This document shows, piece after piece, positions 32,163-42,461 of a stretch of DNA of 64,000 nt. Source of the DNA: Alphaproteobacteria bacterium (GTDB lineage: Bacteria; Pseudomonadota; Alphaproteobacteria; Caulobacterales; Parvularculaceae); NCBI GenBank assembly GCA_030433215.1, contig JAUIMC010000003.1:186001-250000 (forward strand), in the 5' to 3' direction. A program made the translations under genes and the position numbers. A model generated the notes under the pieces. The model saw nothing but the letters and a program-made list of their open reading frames with translations. It ran no database searches and was not told where the DNA came from. Position 1 is the stretch's first letter; every line of letters starts with the position of its first letter.

Positions 32163-32717
32163 TCATTCTTTGTCGGCCGCCATCATCTCCTGCATCTGCT
32201 GGCGCCATTCTTCCGCCGTCGGCATGATCGGATAATCGGTGCGATGGAGAATTTTCCATTCTCCATTTTCGCGGATGAATTCGTCTTCATAGAGCCCCCC
32301 AAGGGTGGGAACCGGATTGCCGCGTTCGCCGCGCGTCAATGTCAGGTGGCGCGAGCGCGCCGTCGCCCGGTCGCCATCCACATCAATCTGCATGTTGGTG
32401 ACGATCCGGTAGCGCTCATATCCGTAAGGCTCGATCTCCGTGTCTTTGTAGAGACCGGCAAGCATCGCACGGATTTCATCCCGCCCTTCACGCACCATAT
32501 CGCCGATCTGCCAGACTCCGTCTTCGGCAAAGAGATCGAGATACTGCTCGAGGTCTTTGGCGTCCAAGCGAACGGCGTATTCCACGATGATGCGGCGGAT
32601 GGCGAGTTCGTCTTCAACTTTTTGAAGCCGTTGCTCCAGACGCGAGACGTCCGTTTGCGCATGGGCGGCGGCCGGCGCCAGGGCCAGCAACAGGGCGAAA
32701 AGCAGCGGGCGGGACAT
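32163..32717 (-). CDS. secreted SnoaL-like protein, copy 2
   Basis: A 184-residue precursor: signal peptide MSRPLLFALLLALAPAAAHA, a coiled segment, then the same NTF2-fold blocks as copy 1 (DLEQYLDLFAEDGVW, GRDEIRAMLAGLY, QIDVDGDRATARSRH, GLYEDEFIRENGEWKILHRT) and a similar C-terminus (EEWRQQMQE). The ATG at 32717 has GGAGG upstream; a longer frame to 32837 lacks a signal peptide. The same length as copy 1 and shared blocks point to a tandem duplication. Substrate unknown. Confidence 0.78.
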   Translation of the reverse strand: MSRPLLFALLLALAPAAAHAQTDVSRLEQRLQKVEDELAIRRIIVEYAVRLDAKDLEQYLDLFAEDGVWQIGDMVREGRDEIRAMLAGLYKDTEIEPYGYERYRIVTNMQIDVDGDRATARSRHLTLTRGERGNPVPTLGGLYEDEFIRENGEWKILHRTDYPIMPTAEEWRQQMQEMMAADKE

Positions 32718-33091
32718 GGCGTTTCCTCCGTTTAGCGAGTTTATTGATTTTTGCATGGAGCCGCGGTCTTCATTTGTCAATTGAGCCCTTCCGGAGAGGA
32801 TGCGCCCGGCGCCCGTGAAGTCCCGGGAAAGCGCCAACAGGCAGTGATTACAGGAAAAACAAGGCCCTTTTCATGAGCGGAACAGCGCCGGCCCTGGCGA
32901 GCGGAGCATCATTTCATGAGCTCGATCAACAATTTACCGCGAGAGCGAATGACTTAACTTACTAAACGACGCCGGAAGCGGCGTTCCAGCATTCCGCCCG
33001 TTCCCCTTGGGGAAAGCAGGCCACGCCCGAAAACAGGCAGGATGTCGCTTCCGTCAAAAGGCGGGGCCTTTGAAACGGGAGGAACTTCGGC
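32718..33091. other. 374-base divergent intergenic region
   Basis: It lies between the SnoaL-like pair (leftward) and the four-domain secreted protein (rightward). No gene is supported. A small inverted repeat, ACGCCG and CGGCGT around GAAG (32969-32984), is the only structure seen; it could mark a regulator site. Confidence 0.4.
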
Positions 33092-34897
33092 GTGAAAACA
33101 CCCTTACTCATAATGGCGGGCGCGACGGCGGCGGCGTTTTCGGCGAGCCCGGCATGGGCGCAGCAGCCGGGACAGAAAAGCGCCGTTTACGAACTGAATT
33201 GCGACCGCGACTGCCTGCTCGGCTTCCTCGGCGAGTATATCGACGCCATGCGCGACGGCGCGCCATCCGCAGCGCCTGTTTCGGAGAAGATCGTTTTTAC
33301 CGAAAACAATGTCGTCATACCCCACGGCAAAGGGCTGTGGACCACTGTCGATGATGTCGACGCAATCGGACTGGAAGTCGCGGACACGCAAACCCAGAAC
33401 GCCGCCTGGTTCGGCTCGGCGGTCGAGAATGGCGAACCGGTGATCTACGCCGTGCGCATCCATGTGGAAGACGGCCGCATCGACGAGGTGGAAAGCGTCA
33501 CCCACCGCCTCGCCGAACTGCCGACACCCTTCGGCGACACGACCAACCTCATTCACGATCCCGAATTCAACGAAGTCCTGCCGCCCGAAGAGCGCCGCCC
33601 CCGCGCGCGCATGCGCGCCATCGCCGACGCTTATTTCGATACGGTGGAGCTTAATGACGGCCAGGTCTTTGCGCCTTTCGCCGATGATTGCGGACGGCTT
33701 GAAAACGCCATGAAAACCGCAAGCATCGATAGCGAGGACCGCGGAGACTCCGACTTTATCGACGGCTGCGAGGCGCAGTTCCGCATGGGCTATTTCGCGA
33801 TCAACAAGCGCATTCGCGAGCGGCGCTATCCGATTATCGACGAAGAGCGCGGCGTCGTTGTGGCGACGGGCTTTTTCGATCACGCGAACGAGTTCGACCG
33901 CTTCACCCTGACCGACGGCAGCGAAATGGAAACCTGGCTGAAATGGCCGAACACCATCACGCTGCTGGAGGCGTTCCGCATCAAGGACGCGGAAATCCAG
34001 CGCATCGAAGCGGTGTTCACCTATGTTCCCTATTTCATGCACAATCCGTGGGTCGGCCACGACTCGGTTCCGCCGGTCTCCGTAAGCTCGCCCGAGGAAT
34101 GTAATTCGCGATGCCTCGCGAACCTTACGGGACAGGTCATGGACGCCTATGTGGAACGCGGCGCCTGGAAGAGCCTGCCCTGGGCCGAGGAAGTCGGCTA
34201 TGAGGAAAACAGCGTCGGCATGCAGGTCAATGAAGGCATCTGGGGCTCGACCACCGGCATCGGCGACAAACCCCTCGTCATCGCCGATGAGGAACTCGGC
34301 CGCGCGCTCTGGATCGGCCGCATCGAAGCTCATGGCCAGCCTTCCTGGGCCGCCATTACAGTAAGCGCCGACGGCGACAAGATCGGCGGCATTGAAGCGG
34401 TGATCCGGCGCAAGGAATATCTCGGTCCTTTTGCCGAGCCGGAAAACGGACCGTCCTTTTCCAATATTCGCCGCGCTGACCGTTCATCGCGGCCCGACAT
34501 GCTGACAGCCGTCGACAGCTATTATGAGGCGGTCAACGCGCAAACGCGGACCGCGCCGGACGCGCTTGGAGAGAACTGCGCGCTGACGGTGAACGGCCAG
34601 TCCATTTCGGCCTGCGCCAAGCCTTTCACCGACGCCTTGCGTCAGGGGCTTGAAGAGGTCCGGGACCGCCACGTGATCGCCGTTGACGAGGCGCGCGGCC
34701 TCGTCGCGATATCCGCTTTCGAAGACTACCCGGCGACGGTGCAGGAATTCACCGATGCGAATGGCGAGACCTACAAGGACACGGCGCCCTTCCCGCGCAC
34801 CTTGCAGGTGGTGGACCTGTTCCGTGTGGAAGGCGGAAAGATCGTCAGCATAGACAGCTATCGCTCGGAGCTGATCTATGGCGCGAAACCGCGCTAA
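33092..34897 (+). CDS. large secreted protein of duplicated NTF2-like units
   Basis: A 601-residue precursor with a GTG start, GGAGG nine bases upstream, and a signal peptide ending near AWAQQ (residue 24). The mature part reads as A-B-A'-B'. A units begin CLLGFLGEYIDAM (about 41) and CLANLTGQVMDAY (about 337) and end in a GEPVIYAVRIHVEDGRIDEV / GQPSWAAITVSADGDKIGGI strand. B units begin RARMRAIADAYFDTVE (about 169) and RPDMLTAVDSYYEAVN (about 467), and carry a HANEF- or DYPATVQEF-type segment followed by an LLEAFRIKDAEIQRIEAVF or VVDLFRVEGGKIVSIDSYR strand. The strands match an NTF2-like fold. Family is DUF8021-like as far as I recognise it; function unknown. It stands alone on the plus strand. 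Confidence 0.65.
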   Translation: MKTPLLIMAGATAAAFSASPAWAQQPGQKSAVYELNCDRDCLLGFLGEYIDAMRDGAPSAAPVSEKIVFTENNVVIPHGKGLWTTVDDVDAIGLEVADTQTQNAAWFGSAVENGEPVIYAVRIHVEDGRIDEVESVTHRLAELPTPFGDTTNLIHDPEFNEVLPPEERRPRARMRAIADAYFDTVELNDGQVFAPFADDCGRLENAMKTASIDSEDRGDSDFIDGCEAQFRMGYFAINKRIRERRYPIIDEERGVVVATGFFDHANEFDRFTLTDGSEMETWLKWPNTITLLEAFRIKDAEIQRIEAVFTYVPYFMHNPWVGHDSVPPVSVSSPEECNSRCLANLTGQVMDAYVERGAWKSLPWAEEVGYEENSVGMQVNEGIWGSTTGIGDKPLVIADEELGRALWIGRIEAHGQPSWAAITVSADGDKIGGIEAVIRRKEYLGPFAEPENGPSFSNIRRADRSSRPDMLTAVDSYYEAVNAQTRTAPDALGENCALTVNGQSISACAKPFTDALRQGLEEVRDRHVIAVDEARGLVAISAFEDYPATVQEFTDANGETYKDTAPFPRTLQVVDLFRVEGGKIVSIDSYRSELIYGAKPR

Positions 34898-34918
34898 GAC
34901 AAACGGTCAGCCATCCAT

Positions 34919-34953
34919 CCTATAGGGGCGAGCGGACCTGCCGTCCCTATAGG
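34919..34953. terminator. convergent hairpin before pobA stop
   Basis: Inverted repeat CCTATAGGG and CCCTATAGG with a 17-base interval, between two convergent genes and overlapping the pobA stop codon. No T-run, so the terminator call is tentative. Confidence 0.45.
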
Positions 34954-36116
34954 GGAAGGCCCACATAATTTTCCGCGATCGCCCGGCGCGCCGTTTCAGA
35001 GGTCGCGATATAGTCGAGTTCGGCCAGCTGAATGCGCCGGTCAAAGGGGCCGTCTTCGGGAAAACGGTGCATGAGCATCGTCAGCTGCCAGGAAAAACGT
35101 TCCGCTTTCCAAACCCTGGCCAGCGCTGTTTGCGAATAGCCGGCAAGCCCTTCCGCATCGTTCTTCTTGAACCAGGCGATGAGCGCCCTGGAGAGATACC
35201 GCACATCCGATGCGGCGAGATTGAGCCCCTTGGCGCCGGTGGGCGGCACGATATGGGCGGCGTCGCCGGCCAGAAAAAGCGAGCCATGGCGCATGGGCTC
35301 GAATACATAGGAGCGAAGCGGCGCAATCGACTTTTCCAGCGCGGGGGCGCGCGTCACATTCGCCGCCGCCGCCGGCGGCAGGCGACGGCAAAGCTCTTCC
35401 CAGAACTTGTCATCGGGCCAATCTTCCACCTGCTCCGTGAGCGGAACCTGAATATAGTAACGGCTGCGCGTCATGGAGCGCATGGATGCGAGCGCAAACC
35501 CGTTCTCGTGATTGGCGTAGATCAGTTCATGATCGCAAGGCGGCGCATCGCAGAGGACGCCAAGCCAGCCAAAGGGATAAACCTTTTCAAAACCGCGCCC
35601 CGAGGCTTCCGGCACGGCCTTGCGGGACGGGCCGTGAAACCCGTCACAGCCGGCGATGAAACGCGCCTCGATACGATGTTGCGCGCCATCCTTCGTAAAA
35701 GCGACGTAAGGCGCATCGCTTTCAATATCATGCAGTGCGGTTTCCTCCGCCTCCCAGATAATCTCGAGCCCGCGCGCCGGCGCCGCATCGATCAGATCCT
35801 TGGTGACTTCGGTCTGGCCATAGACCATCACCTGTTTTCCGGTCAGCGCCTTTATGTCTATGCGGATCAGACGTTCGCCGTCAGCGAGATTGAACCCGTC
35901 ATGGGGCAGGCCCTCGGCGCGCATCCGGTCGGCAATGTCGAGATCTTCGAGAATATCCGTGGTGACGGTTTCCAGCACGCCGGCGCGGATGCGCGAGAGC
36001 ACATGCTCTTTCGACTGGCGCTCCACAATCACCGCCTCGACGCCCGCCTGACGCAAGAGATGACCCAGCATCAGGCCGGAGGGGCCCGATCCGATAATCG
36101 CAACGTCTGTCTTCAT
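34947..36116 (-). CDS. pobA: 4-hydroxybenzoate 3-monooxygenase
   Basis: A 389-residue flavoprotein that hydroxylates 4-hydroxybenzoate to protocatechuate with NADPH and O2. The FAD motif GSGPSG is at about residues 9-14. The sequence follows the well-studied Pseudomonas enzyme closely, for example GWLGVLCDAPPCDHELIYAN, the RSMTRSRYYIQVPL segment around the substrate-binding Ser and Arg, FLAGDAAHIVPPTGAKGLNL and a C-terminal IAENYVGLP. Length is normal for PobA (about 390). The ATG at 36116 has GGAG eight bases upstream. A 17-base palindrome at 36224-36240 may be its operator. No protocatechuate ring-cleavage gene is in the window. Confidence 0.95.
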   Translation of the reverse strand: MKTDVAIIGSGPSGLMLGHLLRQAGVEAVIVERQSKEHVLSRIRAGVLETVTTDILEDLDIADRMRAEGLPHDGFNLADGERLIRIDIKALTGKQVMVYGQTEVTKDLIDAAPARGLEIIWEAEETALHDIESDAPYVAFTKDGAQHRIEARFIAGCDGFHGPSRKAVPEASGRGFEKVYPFGWLGVLCDAPPCDHELIYANHENGFALASMRSMTRSRYYIQVPLTEQVEDWPDDKFWEELCRRLPPAAAANVTRAPALEKSIAPLRSYVFEPMRHGSLFLAGDAAHIVPPTGAKGLNLAASDVRYLSRALIAWFKKNDAEGLAGYSQTALARVWKAERFSWQLTMLMHRFPEDGPFDRRIQLAELDYIATSETARRAIAENYVGLPL

Positions 36117-36473
36117 CGAGTTTCTCCCTCCCCGCCCGGGCTGACCGCACAAAGGCGGACGCTATTTTCTGTTACACGGCAGGGTCGGAAAATCAGGGAA
36201 AGAAGGGAATAGGCGGCGCTGAAATAATAACAGTTATTATAACCCGCAGCGCTCCCGTCCGGCGCCGGCTATCGACAGGGCGGCGCAGACCGGCTGAGAC
36301 TTTGCGATTTTGGCGCGCCCGCAAAGGCGGGCGTTTAGTAAGACCAGAAACTCAATGGCTTGAATATAGCCGCCCAGGAACGGCCTTGGCCGCGCATCCG
36401 GCGCCCCGAAATGCGCGGCCAATAACGACGGCCTTATTCCGGACGCGCCAAAGCAACGTCCGGAAGGCCGAGA
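36117..36473. other. 357-base region between pobA and katG
   Basis: pobA starts at its left edge and katG ends at its right edge, both leftward. It contains a 17-base palindrome (36224-36240). The open frame at 36237-36422 on the minus strand has no recognisable protein. No terminator with a T-run is seen for katG. Confidence 0.45.
36224..36240. promoter_or_regulatory. 17-base palindrome, candidate pobA operator
   Basis: Perfect inverted repeat ATAATAAC-A-GTTATTAT located 108 bases before the pobA start. AT-rich palindromes of this size suit MarR or similar dimeric regulators. No pob regulator gene is adjacent, so the binding protein is unknown. Confidence 0.5.
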
Positions 36474-38681
<2,208 letters not shown>

Positions 38682-38708
38682 TCAATTTATAGCAGACGCT
38701 CTTTGATC

Positions 38709-38726
38709 GAGATAATAGATTATCTC
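38709..38726. promoter_or_regulatory. 18-base palindrome upstream of katG
   Basis: GAGATAAT-AG-ATTATCTC, perfect eight-base arms, 76 bases before the katG start. ATAAT/ATTAT half-sites resemble PerR/Fur-type operators, though the spacing differs by a base; an OxyR-type site is also possible. Confidence 0.5.
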
Positions 38727-38831
38727 TCTTCGTCATATCGGAATAATCGAAACCTCGCCCGCCTGAAGCCGACCCGCCGGCCGTCGCAAGTCGTCGCGAG
38801 TTGTCAGACGGCAGCTCCGGCCCGGCGCTCT

Positions 38832-40076
38832 TCAGACAAGTTCTTTGAGATTCACGCTGACATCTGCGAGCTGGGCCGGATCAAGCGGCGTTTCCGCCAT
38901 GATCAGTTTCTTGCCCATGGCGAAGGAGGCGGCGTCGTTGACGGCGTCGACGGCGACTGCCTTGCGGTCTTTGAGATACCAGACCGCGAACTTCTTCTGT
39001 TCGGGCGCGCCGCGAATGACCAGCTCGTCATAGCCTTCCAGTAATCCGACCGTCTGAAGCTTCACGTCATACTGATCCGACCAGAACCAGGGGAGCGCGT
39101 CATAGAGCTCAGCGCCACCCGCAATATTCGCCGCCGCGACTTTCGCCTGCTCGGTCGCGTTCGGCACGGATTCAAGACGCATGCGCCGGCCGTATCGCGG
39201 CGACGGGAAGTTCGTGCAGTCGCCCGCCGCCCAGATATTCTCATCGCTGGTGCGCGCCTGCGCGTCGACGACAATGCCATTGGCGATTTCGAGGCCCGCT
39301 TCCGCGGCGATCTCCACCTCCGGCGCAGCGCCGACGCCCACCAGCGCGGCGGCGCAGTCGATGATTTCCCCGTCGGCGAGCTCCACGCCGGCCAGCGCGC
39401 CGCCCTCGCCGATAAAGCTTTTCAGCGTCGTTCCCAACCGCAGATCGACGCCAGCGTCGCGATGGAGCGTTTGATAAAACTCCGACAGGGGTTCGCTCGC
39501 GACGCGCGACAACACGCGGTCCGCCATCTCAAGAACCGTAACCTTGCGGCCCGCCTGGCGCGCGACAGCCGCGACCTCAAGACCGATATAGCCGGCGCCG
39601 ACGATCACGACGCGTCCTTCACAACTGAGGATCGCCCGCAATGCGTCGGAATCCGAAAGCGTGCGCAGATAATATACGCCGTAAAGCTCCGCGCCCGGCG
39701 CTTGCAGGCGGCGGGGCGGCGCCCCGGTGGCCAGCAGCAGCTTGTCATAAGGAATTTCTTCTTCCTTGCCGGTGATCACTTTCTGGCCGGCGCGGTCGAT
39801 AAGGCGCACGCGCTCGCCAAGACGCAGCGTAATGTTCTGCTTTTCGTAAAAAGCGAGCGGCCGGAGATAGAGCCGTTCTTCCGCAAGCTCGCCTTTAAGG
39901 TAAGCCTTCGACAAGGGCGGGCGCTGATAAGGCAGCGCGGGCTCCGCGCCCAGCATAATGATCTCGCCCTCAAAACCAGCCTGGCGCAGCGAGATCGCGC
40001 CTTGCGCGCCCGCCTGACCGGCGCCCACAATAACCGCCCTCTGTGTTACGCCGGAAGCGTCGCTAGCTGCCGCCAT
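38832..40076 (-). CDS. FAD-dependent ferredoxin reductase (BphA4/ThcD-like)
   Basis: A 414-residue flavoprotein of the glutathione-reductase fold. Two dinucleotide motifs are visible: VIVGAGQAGAQGA (about 15-27, FAD) and VVIVGAGYIGLEVA (about 156-169, NADH), plus IWAAGDCTNF (about 283-292) that closes the FAD site. Such reductases pass electrons from NADH to a small ferredoxin that feeds a Rieske oxygenase or a P450. The 2Fe-2S ferredoxin at 45326 and the Rieske oxygenase at 40988 complete a plausible three-component chain. It is 51 bases downstream of nadC on the same strand, so it may be in its operon. Confidence 0.9.
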   Translation of the reverse strand: MAAASDASGVTQRAVIVGAGQAGAQGAISLRQAGFEGEIIMLGAEPALPYQRPPLSKAYLKGELAEERLYLRPLAFYEKQNITLRLGERVRLIDRAGQKVITGKEEEIPYDKLLLATGAPPRRLQAPGAELYGVYYLRTLSDSDALRAILSCEGRVVIVGAGYIGLEVAAVARQAGRKVTVLEMADRVLSRVASEPLSEFYQTLHRDAGVDLRLGTTLKSFIGEGGALAGVELADGEIIDCAAALVGVGAAPEVEIAAEAGLEIANGIVVDAQARTSDENIWAAGDCTNFPSPRYGRRMRLESVPNATEQAKVAAANIAGGAELYDALPWFWSDQYDVKLQTVGLLEGYDELVIRGAPEQKKFAVWYLKDRKAVAVDAVNDAASFAMGKKLIMAETPLDPAQLADVSVNLKELV

Positions 40077-40127
40077 ACTCCCTCTCCTCGCTGATCGTGT
40101 TTTTACTTTGCGGTGCGTTGAGCCCGC

Positions 40128-40991
40128 TTATGAAGCCGGTGAATAATCGAGACCGATATCGGCCGCCGGCGCGCTTTGCGTAATGCGCCCCACGGAAACG
40201 AAATCGACGCCGGTTTCTGCGATGACGCGAATCGTATCGAGCCGAACGCCGCCGGACGCCTCGATCGGAACCCGTCCCGCCACGAGCGAAACCGCCTCGC
40301 GCAGCATTGCGGGAGACATGTTATCGCACAGGAGACGGTCCGCGCCGGCGCCAAGCGCCGGTTCTATCTGTTCGATAAGATCGACTTCGACCTGGACCTC
40401 CAAACCGGACGCTTTCGCCGAACGCACCGCTTTCTCCACGCCGCCGCACATCGCGATATGATTGTCCTTGATCAGGACCCCGTCATCGAGGCGCATGCGA
40501 TGGTTGGTCGCCCCGCCCATGCGCGCGGCGTATTTCTCGATCACGCGGAGGCCCGGAATGGTCTTGCGCGTATCGAGCAAGACGCAGCCGGTATCCGCGA
40601 CCGCATCGGCATAGGCGCGCGTCAATGTTGCGACGCCGCTGAGATGCTGCAAGGTGTTGAGCGCGGAGCGTTCGGCGGACAGCATGGCGCGGGCCTCGCC
40701 TTCGAGCCGCATGAGGACGGCGCCGGCGGCGACCCTTTCTCCATCGGCAACCAGACGGTCAATTTCAACCTGCGGATCGAGCCTTGAGAAAAAAGCGGCC
40801 GCCAGCTCCAGGCCGGCGACCACGATGTCCTGCCGGCTCGCGATCTCGGCGCGCAGACGCAGGCCCTCTTCAATCGTGAAGGCCGTGGTGACGTCGCCGC
40901 CGGCGCCGAGATCCTCGCTGAGCGCGTTCGCAAGGAAGGATTCCAGCGCCGCCGGATCGAGGCCGGCGACGCTCTCAGATGATGCGGTCAA
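40128..40991 (-). CDS. nadC: nicotinate-nucleotide pyrophosphorylase (quinolinate phosphoribosyltransferase)
   Basis: A 287-residue enzyme that makes nicotinate mononucleotide from quinolinate and PRPP. The family core is complete: LLDTRKTIPGLRVIEKYAAR, GGATNHRMRLDDGVLIKDNH, EVDLIEQIEPALGAGADRLLCDNM, IEASGGV and GVDFVSVGRIT. Length fits NadC. The start appears to be a TTG overlapping the stop of the Rieske gene (TTGA), with AAGAGG upstream, so the two are co-translated. nadA and nadB are not nearby. Position inside an aromatic-acid cluster is odd, because phthalate is a close analogue of quinolinate. ModD-like proteins are related, but the motifs favour NadC. Confidence 0.9.
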   Translation of the reverse strand: MTASSESVAGLDPAALESFLANALSEDLGAGGDVTTAFTIEEGLRLRAEIASRQDIVVAGLELAAAFFSRLDPQVEIDRLVADGERVAAGAVLMRLEGEARAMLSAERSALNTLQHLSGVATLTRAYADAVADTGCVLLDTRKTIPGLRVIEKYAARMGGATNHRMRLDDGVLIKDNHIAMCGGVEKAVRSAKASGLEVQVEVDLIEQIEPALGAGADRLLCDNMSPAMLREAVSLVAGRVPIEASGGVRLDTIRVIAETGVDFVSVGRITQSAPAADIGLDYSPAS

Positions 40992-42325
40992 CCCACCGCC
41001 TCTTCTTCGCCCTGCTTTGCGCTGCGCTTGCTGTCGGCGGATGCTCTCAGCTTGCGCTCTTCATCGGAGATGTTGTATTCGCGCCAGTCCTCGCCTTTCG
41101 GCACCATGCCCTGATAGGACAGGAGCACCGAATGGGGGACGACCGCTCCGTCAGCGCCGATGGCCGGGTTTCCGTCCGCCACCGCCTGCGCGGCGCGGTA
41201 CATCTGTGTGCGGAAGGTAAAGATCGCCCTGTCGCTCGAGCCGAGCCGGTCTTCGCTGCGGTCTGCTATGGTTCCCATGGATTCCCACATCGCCATGTCC
41301 TGACAGGGAATTCCGTATATGCCGGTGAAGTCGCCCGCCTTCATCGCGCCGCGATCCTGAAGGTAGTTGTTTTCCAGATTACGCATTTTCTTGAAGGTAA
41401 CCGGCTCGACGTCTTTGCCGATCTCGGCGCCGCAGAACTTGCGCCATGCGTCCTGGCTGATCCCCTTGGTCGGATGCCAGGCGATCCAGTAAAAGAAGGT
41501 GTTCTCATCGTCGATGGGAACAAGCAGCTGGCTGAGATGATACTGGTCATTGGACGGGATGATGACCGTATAGGGCGCGACGAAAAGCGTGGTGCGGACA
41601 TAGTCCTGCTTGTCGGCGTCGACGATGGGCTTGCGTATCGCCGCATAGCGGAAACCGAAAGGCGTTTTTTCAACTTCGATACGCGGCGACTTGTCCGCCG
41701 ACGGGCGAAGCCACGCGGTTTCCGTCGCCGTCGACCCGCTGACATCCGCCGCCGTCGGCATGTTGCTCGAATGAAGGCTCGAACTGTGCGAGGAATCGAT
41801 TGCGCCCTCGAGAATCTGGGCCCAGTTGCAACCGCCATGAATCTTCATGATGCTGATCTTGTCCGCAGGCGCGGAGGCCCAGTTGGGCGCGTTGAACTCC
41901 CCGACATTGTCCGGATCGCCCATCCAGACCCAGATAAAGCCCGCCTCTTCCCTGACCGGGTAAGCTTTGGTTTTCATGGTTTGCCGCAGCTTTGAATCAA
42001 CCGGCTCCGAAGACAGATCGACGGCGTTGCCGTTCACGTCGAATTTCCAGCCGTGATACAGACACCGCAAGCCGCATTCTTCATTTCGCCCGAAGGCAAG
42101 CGAGGCTCTCCGGTGGGGGCATTGCTCGTCCAGGGCACCCACACGGCCCTCTGAGTCGCGGAACACGACCATGTTTTCGCCCAGAAGCCGGACCCGCAGC
42201 GGCGTGCAATCCGGCTCCGCGACTTCCTCGATCATACAGGCGGGAAGCCAGTGCTGGCGCATGAGCCGGCCCATAGGGGCGTCGCCCTCCACACGGCAAA
42301 GAAGGTCATTTTGTTCCGGTGTCAT
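40988..42325 (-). CDS. Rieske ring-hydroxylating oxygenase, alpha subunit (phthalate 4,5-dioxygenase-like)
   Basis: A 445-residue oxygenase. The Rieske cluster ligands are Cys69, His71, Cys88 and His91 (C-P-H and C-L-Y-H-G-W). The mononuclear iron site is Asp177-His180-His185 (AIDSSHSSSLHSSN), and a distal Asp from the usual D-x-E region may complete it. Size and sequence are those of the phthalate 4,5-dioxygenase/vanillate demethylase group, which work as alpha-only trimers or hexamers. Its context supports phthalate or a similar dicarboxylate: the opposite strand carries a dehydrogenase- and a decarboxylase-like gene of the same pathway. It needs a ferredoxin or reductase, for which the genes at 45326 and 38832 are candidates. 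nadC is translationally coupled downstream. Confidence 0.85.
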   Translation of the reverse strand: MTPEQNDLLCRVEGDAPMGRLMRQHWLPACMIEEVAEPDCTPLRVRLLGENMVVFRDSEGRVGALDEQCPHRRASLAFGRNEECGLRCLYHGWKFDVNGNAVDLSSEPVDSKLRQTMKTKAYPVREEAGFIWVWMGDPDNVGEFNAPNWASAPADKISIMKIHGGCNWAQILEGAIDSSHSSSLHSSNMPTAADVSGSTATETAWLRPSADKSPRIEVEKTPFGFRYAAIRKPIVDADKQDYVRTTLFVAPYTVIIPSNDQYHLSQLLVPIDDENTFFYWIAWHPTKGISQDAWRKFCGAEIGKDVEPVTFKKMRNLENNYLQDRGAMKAGDFTGIYGIPCQDMAMWESMGTIADRSEDRLGSSDRAIFTFRTQMYRAAQAVADGNPAIGADGAVVPHSVLLSYQGMVPKGEDWREYNISDEERKLRASADSKRSAKQGEEEAVG

Positions 42326-42387
42326 AAGCTAACCTCATTATTTTCCGCCGGCCGAAGCCGGATCGCGGCGTCTGCGAACCCTTTACA

Positions 42388-42409
42388 AATACCTCTATAT
42401 AGAAGTATT
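42388..42409. promoter_or_regulatory. 22-base near-perfect palindrome in divergent promoter region
   Basis: Outer arms AATAC and GTATT surround a perfect palindromic core TCTATATAGA, with a single mismatched pair. It lies between the divergent Rieske (start 42325) and dehydrogenase (start 42462) genes, 53-63 bases from each start, and is a strong candidate operator for the MarR regulator at 44753. Confidence 0.6.
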
Positions 42410-42461
42410 ATTCCTGAAGCAAGAAAAATCGGCTAAAACCGGCCGCTGGAAACATGTCCCG

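Noticed and set aside
40128-40991. ModD (molybdenum transport-associated) call for the NadC-like protein
   Set aside because: ModD is related, but no molybdenum transport genes are near and the RKTIPGLR and NHRMRLDDGVLIKDNH motifs are those of NadC.
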